DNA of 64,000 bases from an uncultured Blautia sp. (lineage in GTDB: Bacteria; Bacillota; Clostridia; Lachnospirales; Lachnospiraceae). Each line of letters starts with the position of its first letter. Position 1 is the first letter of the stretch. Below are positions 17,160 to 25,969 of this stretch, in pieces. The stretch is taken from contig NZ_CANTKB010000017.1 in assembly GCF_947654165.1 (NCBI RefSeq), forward strand, positions 9,860 to 73,859. Reading direction: 5' to 3'. The notes under the pieces were generated by a model. The model was not told the DNA's origin. It saw only the letters and a program-made list of their open reading frames with translations, and made no database searches. The position numbers and the translations under genes are program-made.

Positions 17160-18345
17160 ACGAAAAAAAGCCTGGAACACCTTTTTCTTCTGGCTGTTTC
17201 CAGGCATCCTGACAGGTGTGCTTCTGTCAATTTTTTTAGGCATGCACCAATATCAAATCATGAAACAGATTACCGGTTCTGTGCTGCAGGAACAATCCCT
17301 GGAAGCAGGACTGAAACAGTCTGCAAAAAAAAATCCAACCGAAAAAATTCTGGAACATGGACATCTGTTTTTACAGGAATATGGCTATCATCCGGAAAAC
17401 CTGGTCTTGGAGAAACTTCCTCTGTCTGTAGGAATCTGCATCCTTGTTTTTCAGATAACCGGCTGGATCTCCTATGGTTTCTGGTTTCTGGAAGATCAGT
17501 GCAGACAGAAACGGATTCAAGATCTTACTGCCTATTTAAGAGCAGTCAATGCTCAAAAAGGAGGTTCCCTGACCAGAACAGAAGACCAGTTTTCTTTTTT
17601 GGAAGACGAAATTTATAAGACGACTATGGAATTAAAGCACACCAAAGAAACAGCCGTAAAAAATCACGAAGTGCTGGAAGAGCGTATTGCCGATATTGCC
17701 CATCAGCTAAAAACGCCGCTCACTTCCATGTCTCTGATGACAGAACTGTTAGAAGAATATCAGACACCGGAAACCATGGAATACTATCAAAGACTCAGCA
17801 CTCAGATTCTGCGGCTTCAGAATCTGGTATCCTCTCTTCTGGCATTGGCAAAACTGGATTCCCATGGGATTGTATTGGAAAAGAATCCTTTCCGTATGCA
17901 GGAACTTTTAGAACTTGCTGCCGAACCGCTTCAGCAAATACTGGAGCAAAAACAGATCACCTTACAGATTCCGGCGGCAGCTTATGAAGATCCCTGGCTT
18001 CATGGCGACCTGGAATGGACTTCCCAGGCAGTCATGAATGTATTGAAAAATTGTATTGAACACAGCCCAAAAGGAGGTACCATTTCTGTATCCTGGAATC
18101 AAAATCCCCTGTATGTACAACTGGAGATGGAAGACAGCGGCTCTGGATTTGCAAAACAGGATCTCCCGCATCTGTTTGAACGTTTCTACCGGGGAGAACG
18201 TTCCTGCAAGGATAATGCAGGCATCGGTCTTGCCCTTGCAAAGCTGATCATGGAACAGCAAAACGGACATATCCTTGCAGAAAATTCTGCCCGAGGACAT
18301 GCCCTGTTTATCTTTAAATGGTATCATCCTTTACAGCCTCAATAA
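17152..18345 (+). CDS. Sensor histidine kinase
   Basis: A 397-residue membrane kinase with two hydrophobic segments (about 9-30 and 88-112) around a loop of about 57 residues, phosphoacceptor His184 in DIAHQLKTPLTSM, N box NVLKNCIEHSP, and G box motifs DSGSGF and NAGIGLALAKLIM. ATG 17152 was chosen because GGAGG lies 6 nt upstream and it overlaps the regulator stop by 8 nt. The 3' end overlaps the convergent permease gene by 32 nt. Partnership with an FtsX-type transporter resembles BceRS-BceAB-like peptide-sensing modules, though the loop here is not minimal. Confidence 0.92.
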   Translation: MNKRKKAWNTFFFWLFPGILTGVLLSIFLGMHQYQIMKQITGSVLQEQSLEAGLKQSAKKNPTEKILEHGHLFLQEYGYHPENLVLEKLPLSVGICILVFQITGWISYGFWFLEDQCRQKRIQDLTAYLRAVNAQKGGSLTRTEDQFSFLEDEIYKTTMELKHTKETAVKNHEVLEERIADIAHQLKTPLTSMSLMTELLEEYQTPETMEYYQRLSTQILRLQNLVSSLLALAKLDSHGIVLEKNPFRMQELLELAAEPLQQILEQKQITLQIPAAAYEDPWLHGDLEWTSQAVMNVLKNCIEHSPKGGTISVSWNQNPLYVQLEMEDSGSGFAKQDLPHLFERFYRGERSCKDNAGIGLALAKLIMEQQNGHILAENSARGHALFIFKWYHPLQPQ

Positions 18346-21001
18346 CAGATTCTCTCTGAAGTTTCAGACCGCCGATAAGATACGCTCCTAAAATTGCCAA
18401 CAGCACCAAAAGGATATATATGCTCAATACCCGTACCGGGAAAAAGGGAAGATATTCCAAAACCGTTATCTGACTGGTATAAAGAAATGCACCAATCCAG
18501 ACTGCCTGGAAGGGTATGGTGTAAAGCAGCGGTTTCAAACCTAAGGTAACCCCTTCCAGACACAGCATCTTCCATAGTTGCCCTGGTGTCAGCCCTACGG
18601 ATTTTAACATAGCAAATTCCCGCCTTCTCTGCTGTAAATTTGCAGAAATCGTAGCCCAGATATTGGACAGTCCGATCACTGCCAGAAAGCAGGTTAGAAA
18701 GGTAAAAATCAAGTTCATGGCATGGCGTATATCTGCGGTCATTTTTTCCTGGTCCGAAAGACTTCCAATATTAAAATCTCCGCTTCCATAATACTGGTTA
18801 ACGACATTATCTACCCTCTTTTTCGCTTCATCAATGTCTGCATTTGAAGTTTCCCCGGTATTTTCCAGATTATAATAAGCTTGGAACCGTTTCACCGTTC
18901 CCTGTCTTTTTTCACAGCAGGAAGCACCCAATGCCTGTACGTGCTCCATAGGCATCACTGCCAACAGTGTAAAACTGGGATAAAAAGAAGGATTCGACAG
19001 TTCTTCCGGCAAATGTTCCGTAAATTCATAGGCCTGAATGGAAAATTGAAAATCCCCCTCAATGGCATCATCGTTTTTTTCTGTAAGTGTAAGCAGTTCT
19101 CCCTGTTCTAAGTCCAGGAGTTCCCGCATAACCGTAGTCCGTTTAGTGCTTACATTTGGATCCTTGGTCTTGTTATACACCAGTGCCCTGGAAGCATCCT
19201 GATAATACGGCTGTGGATCCACTCCCAAGTCGTCACAGTACGTAACAAAACTGTCCTTTTCCAACCCCAGAAGCTGTACCTGGATCCGGTAATTTCCATC
19301 CCTCTCAATCGGAGAATATTTCCCCATCTCTACAATTTCCTGAAACCCTCCCAGATGTGTCTGCAAATCCCCGGAAGCCTTTTCTTCTGGAACCCAGATA
19401 GCACAGGGAAGTGTTGTCTTTATCACGGGTGGTTTTAATCCCTGAATTTCTTTCATAGCTTCCATGGCAGCTTTATCCGGCCACCGCCCATCACTGACAC
19501 TGACAGAAATCGCATTTTCTTTTGGTGCATATGCCGCATAAACTTCCTGTGCTGCATCTTGAATGGTGATCAGATACTGAAATCCTGTCAGCAACAGAAA
19601 CGACAGACAAAGGGAAATAGTTGCCGCACGGTAAGCCTTTTTCCGAAAATACACGGCATTTCCTGCCAATTCCCCTAAAATACCGCCAAAAAGCTTTCGG
19701 TTCCGTTTTTTCCTTCTGAAAACTTGTCCCTCTCCCTGTTGTTTCTGAATCTCTACGGGAAGCAGTTTTGCTGCTTTTTTTGCGGGGATTCTTGCAGAAA
19801 GCCAGACTGTCAGCAAAGATAACAGTACCGAAGGAAGAATCGCAGGCAGGCCAAACGTAAGGATAATCTCAGGTCCCTGCCGCCCAATATCGTTGGTGGC
19901 ATTAATGAGCTCAAATAGCTTTTTATCCAGAAACCAGCCTGCTGCCAATCCTGGAAGCATAGGTGGCACAGACAGCAGCAGTGCCTCTGTGATTACCATT
20001 TTCTGAATCTGTTTCCCGGAGGCACCGATTCCTGATAAAATACCCACTTGTTCCAGCTTATCATTTACAGAGACTGCAAATGCATTATGAATAACCAGTA
20101 CAAACACACCTACTAACAGAAGAGCAAATGCCAGAAACATAAGGGGAACCGACAGACTCACAAGAAGATCTGGACCTGCGTCCGCCTTTGGAGGAAAAAT
20201 CCCATATACAGATAATAAACTGTGGTTATATCTTAATGTATATTCTCCATATTCATCCTGCTCATATCCAATGGTTTCTGCCAGGGCAGGCAGTTCCTGA
20301 TAAGTACGCCTCATAGGATCAAACCGCAGATATACAGTCAGGACATCCTCCGGCTGGATAGTATCCTCTTCCAGATAAGTCATCCCCGTATATCCCGGAA
20401 CAGAAGAGGAGGTAACGGCGTCCAGTTCTCCAACAATGGTGTACGTTTTTGTTCCCGTCTGTAAAAAGTCCTCTGTTTCATCAATGCCTTCTGTTGGCAT
20501 ACACACCTGTCCATTCTGCATACGTGTACCGACAGGGAGGGTCAGCATATCACCGATTTTCGTATCCGGATGGTCATCAAAATATTGCTTGGAAAGCACC
20601 AGTTCCTGTTCTGTTTCCGGCACACGTCCTCTTAAGATTCCATCTTTCTCTGGCATGGATTCCCAATATTCCCGGTTCGCCCCTCTGGATATCACATAGA
20701 TTCTCCGACCTTCTTCCGAAAGCTTTGCCACTTCCCATGGACCCTTTAAAAGAACAGCATCCACAGAAGCATAATTCTTTATTTTTTCCAAATCTCTGCC
20801 ATACGTTTCGTCAAACAATTCTCCATGCCAGTTTCCGTTATGCCATTTTTCCAAAGCAACGGCATCTGTCCACATGGTATAAACCATGCCGGAAAAACAG
20901 GACATGAGTGTTGTCATCAAAAACAGGGCAATCATGATTGCAAAACTGGAACGCTTATTTTTTCTCATATTATCCCAGATGATTTCTCTTAATATCTTCA
21001 T
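18314..21001 (-). CDS. FtsX/MacB-type ABC transporter permease
   Basis: An 895-residue permease with two FtsX-type membrane modules. An N-terminal helix (about 18-42) is followed by a large extracellular region (about 45-280), three helices with cytosolic EQVGILSGIGASGKQI, a second N-terminal-type helix near 460-482, a second extracellular region (about 485-765), and three helices near the C-terminus with EFAMLKSVGLTPGQL. This two-domain topology belongs to the MacB/lipoprotein-type superfamily that acts on envelope substrates rather than importing small solutes. The ATG overlaps the ATPase stop (ATGA). Substrate unknown; peptide antibiotics are possible. Confidence 0.9.
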   Translation of the reverse strand: MKILREIIWDNMRKNKRSSFAIMIALFLMTTLMSCFSGMVYTMWTDAVALEKWHNGNWHGELFDETYGRDLEKIKNYASVDAVLLKGPWEVAKLSEEGRRIYVISRGANREYWESMPEKDGILRGRVPETEQELVLSKQYFDDHPDTKIGDMLTLPVGTRMQNGQVCMPTEGIDETEDFLQTGTKTYTIVGELDAVTSSSVPGYTGMTYLEEDTIQPEDVLTVYLRFDPMRRTYQELPALAETIGYEQDEYGEYTLRYNHSLLSVYGIFPPKADAGPDLLVSLSVPLMFLAFALLLVGVFVLVIHNAFAVSVNDKLEQVGILSGIGASGKQIQKMVITEALLLSVPPMLPGLAAGWFLDKKLFELINATNDIGRQGPEIILTFGLPAILPSVLLSLLTVWLSARIPAKKAAKLLPVEIQKQQGEGQVFRRKKRNRKLFGGILGELAGNAVYFRKKAYRAATISLCLSFLLLTGFQYLITIQDAAQEVYAAYAPKENAISVSVSDGRWPDKAAMEAMKEIQGLKPPVIKTTLPCAIWVPEEKASGDLQTHLGGFQEIVEMGKYSPIERDGNYRIQVQLLGLEKDSFVTYCDDLGVDPQPYYQDASRALVYNKTKDPNVSTKRTTVMRELLDLEQGELLTLTEKNDDAIEGDFQFSIQAYEFTEHLPEELSNPSFYPSFTLLAVMPMEHVQALGASCCEKRQGTVKRFQAYYNLENTGETSNADIDEAKKRVDNVVNQYYGSGDFNIGSLSDQEKMTADIRHAMNLIFTFLTCFLAVIGLSNIWATISANLQQRRREFAMLKSVGLTPGQLWKMLCLEGVTLGLKPLLYTIPFQAVWIGAFLYTSQITVLEYLPFFPVRVLSIYILLVLLAILGAYLIGGLKLQRESVIEAVKDDTI

Positions 21002-21681
21002 CAGGACACCACCTCATCCCTTATGATTTTTCCGTCTTCCAGGGTAAGAATCCGGTCTGCCATCAATGCAATGTTTTCATCATGGGTAATCAGAAGAATG
21101 GTCTGCCCATACTGCTGATGAGAAAATTTCAAAAGCTCCATGGTCTCCCTTGAATTTTTCCGGTCCAGGTTTCCTGTAGGCTCATCCGCAAGAAGAATCG
21201 CAGGCTGGTAAATCAGGCTTCTTGCAATGGCAACTCTCTGCTGCTGTCCACCGGAAAGTTCTCTTGGCAAATGAGTCAGACGGTCAGAAAGTCCCAGAGA
21301 GGATGTGATTTTCAAAAACCGGTCTTCATCCGGCTTCTGCCCATCTAAAAGTATCGGCAGCAGAATATTTTTCCTCACATCCAAGGTCGGAATCAGATTA
21401 TAAAACTGATATACAAGTCCCACTTTGCGTCTGCGGAAAATGGCAAGCTGTTCTAAAGAAAGTGTAGAAATATCCGTATCTTCAATAAAAATATGTCCTT
21501 CTGTAGCACGGTCCACCCCTCCAAGCAGATGCAGCAGTGTGGATTTTCCGGAACCGGAGGCACCCACCACTGCGGTGAAGCTTCCCTTCTCAAGAGACAG
21601 ATTCACATGCTCCAGTGCGACCACCTTATTCGAGCCGCTTCCGTATGTTTTCGTAAGATTTTTACATTCCAAAATATTCAT
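21001..21681 (-). CDS. ABC transporter ATP-binding protein (MacB/BceA class)
   Basis: Nucleotide-binding partner of the FtsX permease, 226 aa. It has Walker A GASGSGKST (about 40-48), Q loop in VYQFYNLIPTL, signature ELSGGQQQRVAIARSL and Walker B LLADEPTGNLD: the standard motifs of lipoprotein/peptide-export ATPases. ATG 21681 is preferred because AAAGGAG is about 10 nt upstream; ATG 21690 sits directly against that ribosome site. The gene is transcribed away from larB. Confidence 0.93.
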   Translation of the reverse strand: MNILECKNLTKTYGSGSNKVVALEHVNLSLEKGSFTAVVGASGSGKSTLLHLLGGVDRATEGHIFIEDTDISTLSLEQLAIFRRRKVGLVYQFYNLIPTLDVRKNILLPILLDGQKPDEDRFLKITSSLGLSDRLTHLPRELSGGQQQRVAIARSLIYQPAILLADEPTGNLDRKNSRETMELLKFSHQQYGQTILLITHDENIALMADRILTLEDGKIIRDEVVS

Positions 21682-21711
21682 ATGCAACATGCTCCTTTCG
21701 TTTGCAGGCTC

Positions 21712-21744
21712 ATTATAACAAGTGTAAGTGACATTGCGGTGACA
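21712..21744 (-). promoter_or_regulatory. ABC operon promoter region with phased direct repeat
   Basis: On the minus strand a TATAAT -10 (21717-21712) lies 31 bp before the ATPase ATG, but its -35 is poor (ACCGCA). Directly over and upstream of that -35 are two copies of TGTCAC, 11 bp apart (plus-strand GTGACA at 21728-21733 and 21739-21744), followed by a related TTACAC. Phased direct repeats at the -35 are typical of OmpR-family activator sites. Confidence 0.55.
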
Positions 21745-21781
21745 GTCCAGCAAAAAATGAGAACGATTGCGGAAAGTTCTT

Positions 21782-21810
21782 TTGACCCACAGCCAAAGCC
21801 GTGCTATACT
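21782..21810 (+). promoter_or_regulatory. larBC promoter (TTGACC-17-TATACT)
   Basis: TTGACC at 21782-21787 and TATACT at 21805-21810 with a 17-bp spacer, 33 bp before the larB ATG. It is divergent from the ABC transporter promoter, with about 37 bp between the two regulatory regions. Confidence 0.82.
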
Positions 21811-21843
21811 TAATCGTAATTGGTTGAAAGTAGGGAAAACGAA

Positions 21844-22605
21844 ATGGACAAAAAAGAGTTACAGACACTGTTGGAGCAGGTTGCCAGCGGCAAGATCAAG
21901 CCGGACGAAGCCATGCTTCAAATAAAAACAGAACCTTATAAAGATATGGGATTTGCCAAACTGGATACCCACAGAGGCATCCGTCAGGGAATGTCTGAGG
22001 TCATCTACGGAGCCGGCAAAACCAAAGAACAAATCTTACAAATCGCACAGGCTATGGTGGAAGAGAAAGAAAAAACAATCCTCATCACCCGCATGAGCCA
22101 GGAAGCCGCTGATTATGTCTCCCAATCCCTGGAACTTCGTTATGATGCACTCTCCAGAACAGGGATCATTGGTAAGATTCCAGTCCCGGACGGAGTGGGA
22201 AAAATCGTGATCGCCACAGGCGGAACCAGTGACATGCCGGTAGCAGAAGAAGCCGCACGGACCGCAGAGATCTACGGAAATGAAGTGACTCGTCTCTATG
22301 ATGTGGGAGTTGCCGGAATGCACCGGCTGATGAACCATATGGAAGACATTATGTCAGCCAGAGTCATTGTGGCTATTGCAGGCATGGAAGGTGCTCTTGC
22401 CAGCGTTATCGGCGGCATGGCGGATTGTCCTGTGATCGCAGTTCCCACCAGCGTAGGCTATGGGGCAAACTTTGGCGGCTTATCTGCCTTGCTGTCCATG
22501 CTGAACTCCTGTGCCAGCGGAATCAGCGTGGTAAATATTGACAATGGATTCGGTGCCGGCTATCTGGCAAGCATGATCAATCATCTGGAGGGGAAACGGA
22601 AATGA
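21844..22605 (+). CDS. larB: Nickel-pincer nucleotide cofactor biosynthesis protein LarB
   Basis: Carboxylates and hydrolyses nicotinic acid adenine dinucleotide, the first step towards the nickel-pincer cofactor of lactate racemase (LarA). The 253-residue protein has an N-terminal helical part and a PurE-like C-terminal domain (VIATGGTSDMPVAEEAARTAEIYG and AIAGMEGALASVIGGMADCPVIAVPTS, quoted in part). Normal length. It overlaps larC by 4 nt. larA and larE are not in this window. Confidence 0.92.
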   Translation: MDKKELQTLLEQVASGKIKPDEAMLQIKTEPYKDMGFAKLDTHRGIRQGMSEVIYGAGKTKEQILQIAQAMVEEKEKTILITRMSQEAADYVSQSLELRYDALSRTGIIGKIPVPDGVGKIVIATGGTSDMPVAEEAARTAEIYGNEVTRLYDVGVAGMHRLMNHMEDIMSARVIVAIAGMEGALASVIGGMADCPVIAVPTSVGYGANFGGLSALLSMLNSCASGISVVNIDNGFGAGYLASMINHLEGKRK

Positions 22606-23405
22606 AGACCTTATACTTAGAATGTCATATGGGAGCAGCAGGAGATATGCTCATGGGAGCACTCTTAGAACTGCTGCCAGATCCAGACAAATTTATAAAA
22701 AAAATGAATGAGATCGGTATTCCGCAAGCAGCCATTCAGGCACTTCCTTCTGTCAAATGCGGAATCACCGGAACCCATGTTTCCGTACAGATTCACGGAG
22801 AAGAAGAACACAGTATGGATTCACAGGAACACTTGCAGGAGCATCACGGACATCACCACCCCCACAGCCAGGAATCCCATAAACATCACCACATTCACAG
22901 AGGAATGACCGAAATCATGGAAATTGTGGAACAGCTTCGTGTAGAGGATACGGTCAAAAAAGATGTAAAGAATATTTACAATCTCATTGCACAGGCAGAA
23001 GCGAACGTCCACGAAAAAGAAGTTTCGGACATTCATTTCCACGAAGTGGGTACTTTAGATGCCATTGCAGATATTACCGGCTGTGTGATGCTGATACACG
23101 AATTAGGGGCAGAACAGATTATTGTGTCCCCGGTAAGCACAGGCTTCGGACAGGTACGCTGTGCCCATGGAATCCTCCCGGTTCCTGCACCTGCCACAGC
23201 ACTCTTATTGACCGGAATCCCATGCAAGGCCGGAACCGTAGACGGAGAGCTGTGTACCCCTACCGGTGCCGCTATCTTGAAATATTTCGCTACCTCCTAT
23301 GGGAAAATGCCGGAAATGGTGATGGAGAAAATCGGATATGGTATGGGAAAGAAAGATTTTGCAGCAGCCAATTGTGTACGGGCAATCTTAGGGCATACTG
23401 TTTGA
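22602..23405 (+). CDS. larC: Nickel-insertion protein LarC, N-terminal (LarC1) form only
   Basis: LarC inserts nickel into the pincer cofactor in a CTP-dependent reaction. The 267-residue product covers the LarC1 half: MGAAGDMLMGALLEL at the start, a His-rich metal-binding stretch (about residues 68-100, with HHGHHH and HKHHHIH) and the DIHFHEVGTLDAIADI motif. It stops at NCVRAILGHTV, where the CTP-binding LarC2 half normally continues, sometimes by programmed frameshift. No LarC2 coding is seen in the next 140 bp; a terminator follows at once. Confidence 0.88.
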   Translation: MKTLYLECHMGAAGDMLMGALLELLPDPDKFIKKMNEIGIPQAAIQALPSVKCGITGTHVSVQIHGEEEHSMDSQEHLQEHHGHHHPHSQESHKHHHIHRGMTEIMEIVEQLRVEDTVKKDVKNIYNLIAQAEANVHEKEVSDIHFHEVGTLDAIADITGCVMLIHELGAEQIIVSPVSTGFGQVRCAHGILPVPAPATALLLTGIPCKAGTVDGELCTPTGAAILKYFATSYGKMPEMVMEKIGYGMGKKDFAAANCVRAILGHTV

Positions 23406-23435
23406 AGATAGTTTCATAGGTATTGAAAAACGTAA

Positions 23436-23495
23436 GGAGCATCTCTCCATAACGATGTGAATCCGTTATGAAGAGATGCTCCAAAAAATTCTTCT
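23436..23495. terminator. Bidirectional terminator between larC and the aminotransferase gene
   Basis: GGAGCATCTCT (23436-23446) pairs with AGAGATGCTCC (23472-23482), with an inner CATAACG/CGTTATG stem. A, T-rich tails lie on both sides: AAAAAATTCTTCTTATTTTT on the plus strand, and TTACGTTTTTC on the minus strand. It serves two convergent genes. Confidence 0.85.
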
Positions 23496-23544
23496 TATTT
23501 TTCCACAAAACACGGCTTCAATGCCAAAAAATACAATACCTTTC

Positions 23545-25023
23545 TTACTGATGGTAATAACTGAGGAAATCTCCCAGTTTTTCCATAGATTCCTTTAACA
23601 CTTCGATTCTCGGCAGATACACGATGCGGAAGTGATCCGGTTCCTTCCAGTTGAATCCGCCTCCATGTACCACAAGAATCTTCTTATCACGGAGCAGATC
23701 CAGTGCAAACTTTTCATCATCCATTAAATTGAACTTTTTCACATCCAGCTTCGGGAAAATATAAAAAGCTGCTTTTGGTTTCACCACACTGACTCCCGGA
23801 ATATCTTTCAGGGCATTATAAATATATTCTCTCTGTTCATAGATACGTCCGCCAGGCACAATATAATTATTCACACTCTGGTATCCGCCGAGGGCTGTCT
23901 GCACAATAGACTGTGCCGGTACATTAGAGCAAAGACGCATGTTGGAAAGCATCTTCAGACCTTCAATATAATCCTGGGCAATCCGTTTATTTCCACTTAA
24001 GATCATCCAGCCAATGCGGAAACCGGCGATCATATGGGATTTCGACAGACCGCTGAAGGTCACACAGAATACATCCGGAGCCAGAGAAGCGATAGAGACA
24101 TGTTCTTCCCCATCCATGACCAGACGGTCATAAATCTCATCGGAAAAAATGATCAACTGGTGTTCTCTTGCAATGTCCACAATCTGCTGCAAAACCTCTT
24201 TTGGATATAATGCACCTGTGGGATTATTGGGATTAATGATTACAATCGCTTTTGTGCGGTCATTGATTTTTTTTCGGATATCATCCATATCCGGATACCA
24301 TTCCGACTGCTCGTCACAGATATAATGAACCGCTTTTCCCCCTGCTAACGTTGCACAGGCTGTCCAGAGAGGATAATCCGGTGAAGGGATGAGAATTTCA
24401 TCTCCATCGTCCAGAAGGGCAGACATACATAGATTAATGAGCTCACTGACTCCATTTCCGGTATATATATCTTCAATGGACACATTGGGAATCTTCCGAA
24501 GCTGTGCATACTGCATGATTGCCTTTCTGGCAGAAAACAGACCTTTGGCAGGAGAGTAGCCCTGACATTCCGTAAGCTGCTGCCGCATATCATAAATCAC
24601 CTCATCCGGTGTGCGGAATCCAAAAGGTGCAGGGTTACCAATGTTTAATTTTAACACCTGGGTACCTGCTGCAGTCATACGCTCTGCCTCGTCCACAACG
24701 GGACCTCTTACATCATATAAAACGTTATCTAATTTTGAAGATTTTTTAAAAGTACGCATTCCTTTTCCTCCTGGATTTTCATTTTTTGTTTTAACCGGAT
24801 GGGAGTCTTCCCCTAAAAGCCAGGCTTCTTCCACCTGCAACGCCTGTGCCAGAAAATGGAGAATGTCCGCCCTCGGGACTGTCTTTCCGCTCACATATTG
24901 ACTGATATGGCTTTTTCCAAGTTTTACACCCTGTTCCTGGGCAATGCGGATGATATCTACCTGCTTTAATCCCTGCTGCTCCATAGCCTGTTTCAGCCGG
25001 TCAGCAAATACTTCCTTTGCCAT
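23545..25023 (-). CDS. XRE-type regulator fused to a class I aminotransferase (AlaT-like)
   Basis: A 492-residue fusion. Residues about 1-75 are an XRE helix-turn-helix (QGLKQVDIIRIAQEQG, then SHISQYVSGKTVPRADIL). After a linker, residues about 90-492 are a fold-type I aminotransferase with IGNPAPFGFRTPDEV, NPNNPTGALYP, the PLP lysine in FSGLSKSHMIAGFRIGW and Arg in HFRIVYLPR. The enzyme part most resembles alanine aminotransferases, producing alanine from pyruvate and glutamate. ATG 25023 has CAGGAGG 6 nt upstream. The DNA-binding domain and AGTTCAA boxes at its own promoter suggest autoregulation. Confidence 0.9.
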   Translation of the reverse strand: MAKEVFADRLKQAMEQQGLKQVDIIRIAQEQGVKLGKSHISQYVSGKTVPRADILHFLAQALQVEEAWLLGEDSHPVKTKNENPGGKGMRTFKKSSKLDNVLYDVRGPVVDEAERMTAAGTQVLKLNIGNPAPFGFRTPDEVIYDMRQQLTECQGYSPAKGLFSARKAIMQYAQLRKIPNVSIEDIYTGNGVSELINLCMSALLDDGDEILIPSPDYPLWTACATLAGGKAVHYICDEQSEWYPDMDDIRKKINDRTKAIVIINPNNPTGALYPKEVLQQIVDIAREHQLIIFSDEIYDRLVMDGEEHVSIASLAPDVFCVTFSGLSKSHMIAGFRIGWMILSGNKRIAQDYIEGLKMLSNMRLCSNVPAQSIVQTALGGYQSVNNYIVPGGRIYEQREYIYNALKDIPGVSVVKPKAAFYIFPKLDVKKFNLMDDEKFALDLLRDKKILVVHGGGFNWKEPDHFRIVYLPRIEVLKESMEKLGDFLSYYHQ

Positions 25024-25037
25024 ATGATTCCTCCTGA

Positions 25038-25149
25038 AGTTCAACCTTTATTTCTTTATCTGGAGAAAGTATAGCACAATCGTTTCTGTAGTTCAATACT
25101 TTTTTATATATCTTAAAAAGTTCAATTTTATAAAAAACTGTTTTGAACT
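25038..25149. promoter_or_regulatory. AGTTCAA repeat array, candidate XRE operator
   Basis: AGTTCAA occurs at 25038-25044, 25090-25096 (over the -35) and 25119-25125, and inverted as TTGAACT at 25143-25149, within 112 bp. The last two form an inverted pair separated by 17 bp. The remaining DNA up to nth (25150-25316) is AT-rich, with only a weak promoter candidate for nth (CTGGCA at 25245, TATGAT at 25269). Confidence 0.55.
25068..25096 (-). promoter_or_regulatory. Promoter of the XRE-aminotransferase gene (TTGAAC-17-TATACT)
   Basis: Reading the minus strand, TTGAAC (25096-25091) and TATACT (25073-25068) are 17 bp apart, about 45 bp before the ATG. The -35 is part of an AGTTCAA element that recurs nearby. 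Confidence 0.82.
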
Positions 25150-25316
25150 CATGATTTTATTGTTAAATATATATCAATTCAAACCATATTATAAATAATT
25201 GGAATTATTCCGAATACTGTACATCATTTTCCATAAAAAAGAAACTGGCAGATTACCCAGCGGTATGTTATGATAACAAAAACGAAGCTTTATACAAAAA
25301 GAGAGGATCAGACATC

Positions 25317-25952
25317 ATGGAAACAAAAGAAGCATTAGCCTTAGAAATCATAGAAAGATTAAAAAAAGAATACCCGGATGCAGGATGTACTTTGGACTAT
25401 GACCAGGCCTGGAAGCTGCTGGTCAGCGTACGTCTGGCTGCCCAGTGCACAGATGCCCGGGTAAACGTGGTCGTAGAAGATTTATATGCAAAATACCCGG
25501 ATGTGAATGCCCTGGCAGAAGCCACACCGGAGGAGATCGAGGAAATTGTACGCCCCTGCGGGCTTGGAAAAAGCAAGGCACGAGATATCAGTGCCTGCAT
25601 GAAAATTTTGAGAGATGAGTATGACGGAAAGGTTCCCGACGATTTCAATGCTCTTTTGGAGCTTCCCGGGGTGGGCAGAAAAAGTGCCAATCTCATCATG
25701 GGAGATGTCTTCGGAAAACCTGCCATTGTAACAGATACTCACTGTATCCGCCTGGTAAACCGAATGGGATTGGTAGACCATATCAAAGAACCGAAAAAAG
25801 TCGAAATGGCATTATGGAAAATCATTCCACCGGAAGAGGGCAGTGATTTCTGCCACCGTCTGGTATATCACGGACGTGACATCTGTACTGCCAGAACAAA
25901 ACCCTATTGTGATAAATGCTGTCTGCAGGACATTTGTGCCAAAAATATCTGA
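25317..25952 (+). CDS. nth: Endonuclease III (DNA glycosylase/AP lyase)
   Basis: Base-excision repair enzyme removing oxidised pyrimidines. The 211-residue protein has the helix-hairpin-helix LPGVGRKSANLIMG with catalytic Lys (about residue 120), catalytic Asp in VTDTHCIRLVNRMG (about 138), and a C-terminal iron-sulfur cluster. Here the cysteines are spaced C-x7-C-x2-C-x5-C, one residue more than the usual C-x6 first gap. Normal length. The small gene after it may share its transcript. Confidence 0.95.
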   Translation: METKEALALEIIERLKKEYPDAGCTLDYDQAWKLLVSVRLAAQCTDARVNVVVEDLYAKYPDVNALAEATPEEIEEIVRPCGLGKSKARDISACMKILRDEYDGKVPDDFNALLELPGVGRKSANLIMGDVFGKPAIVTDTHCIRLVNRMGLVDHIKEPKKVEMALWKIIPPEEGSDFCHRLVYHGRDICTARTKPYCDKCCLQDICAKNI

Positions 25953-25969
25953 TTCAGAAAGGAAATCCA

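Noticed and set aside
22800..22920. His-codon-rich stretch as a tandem DNA repeat
   Set aside because: It encodes the expected metal-binding His-rich segment of LarC and is not a regular DNA repeat.
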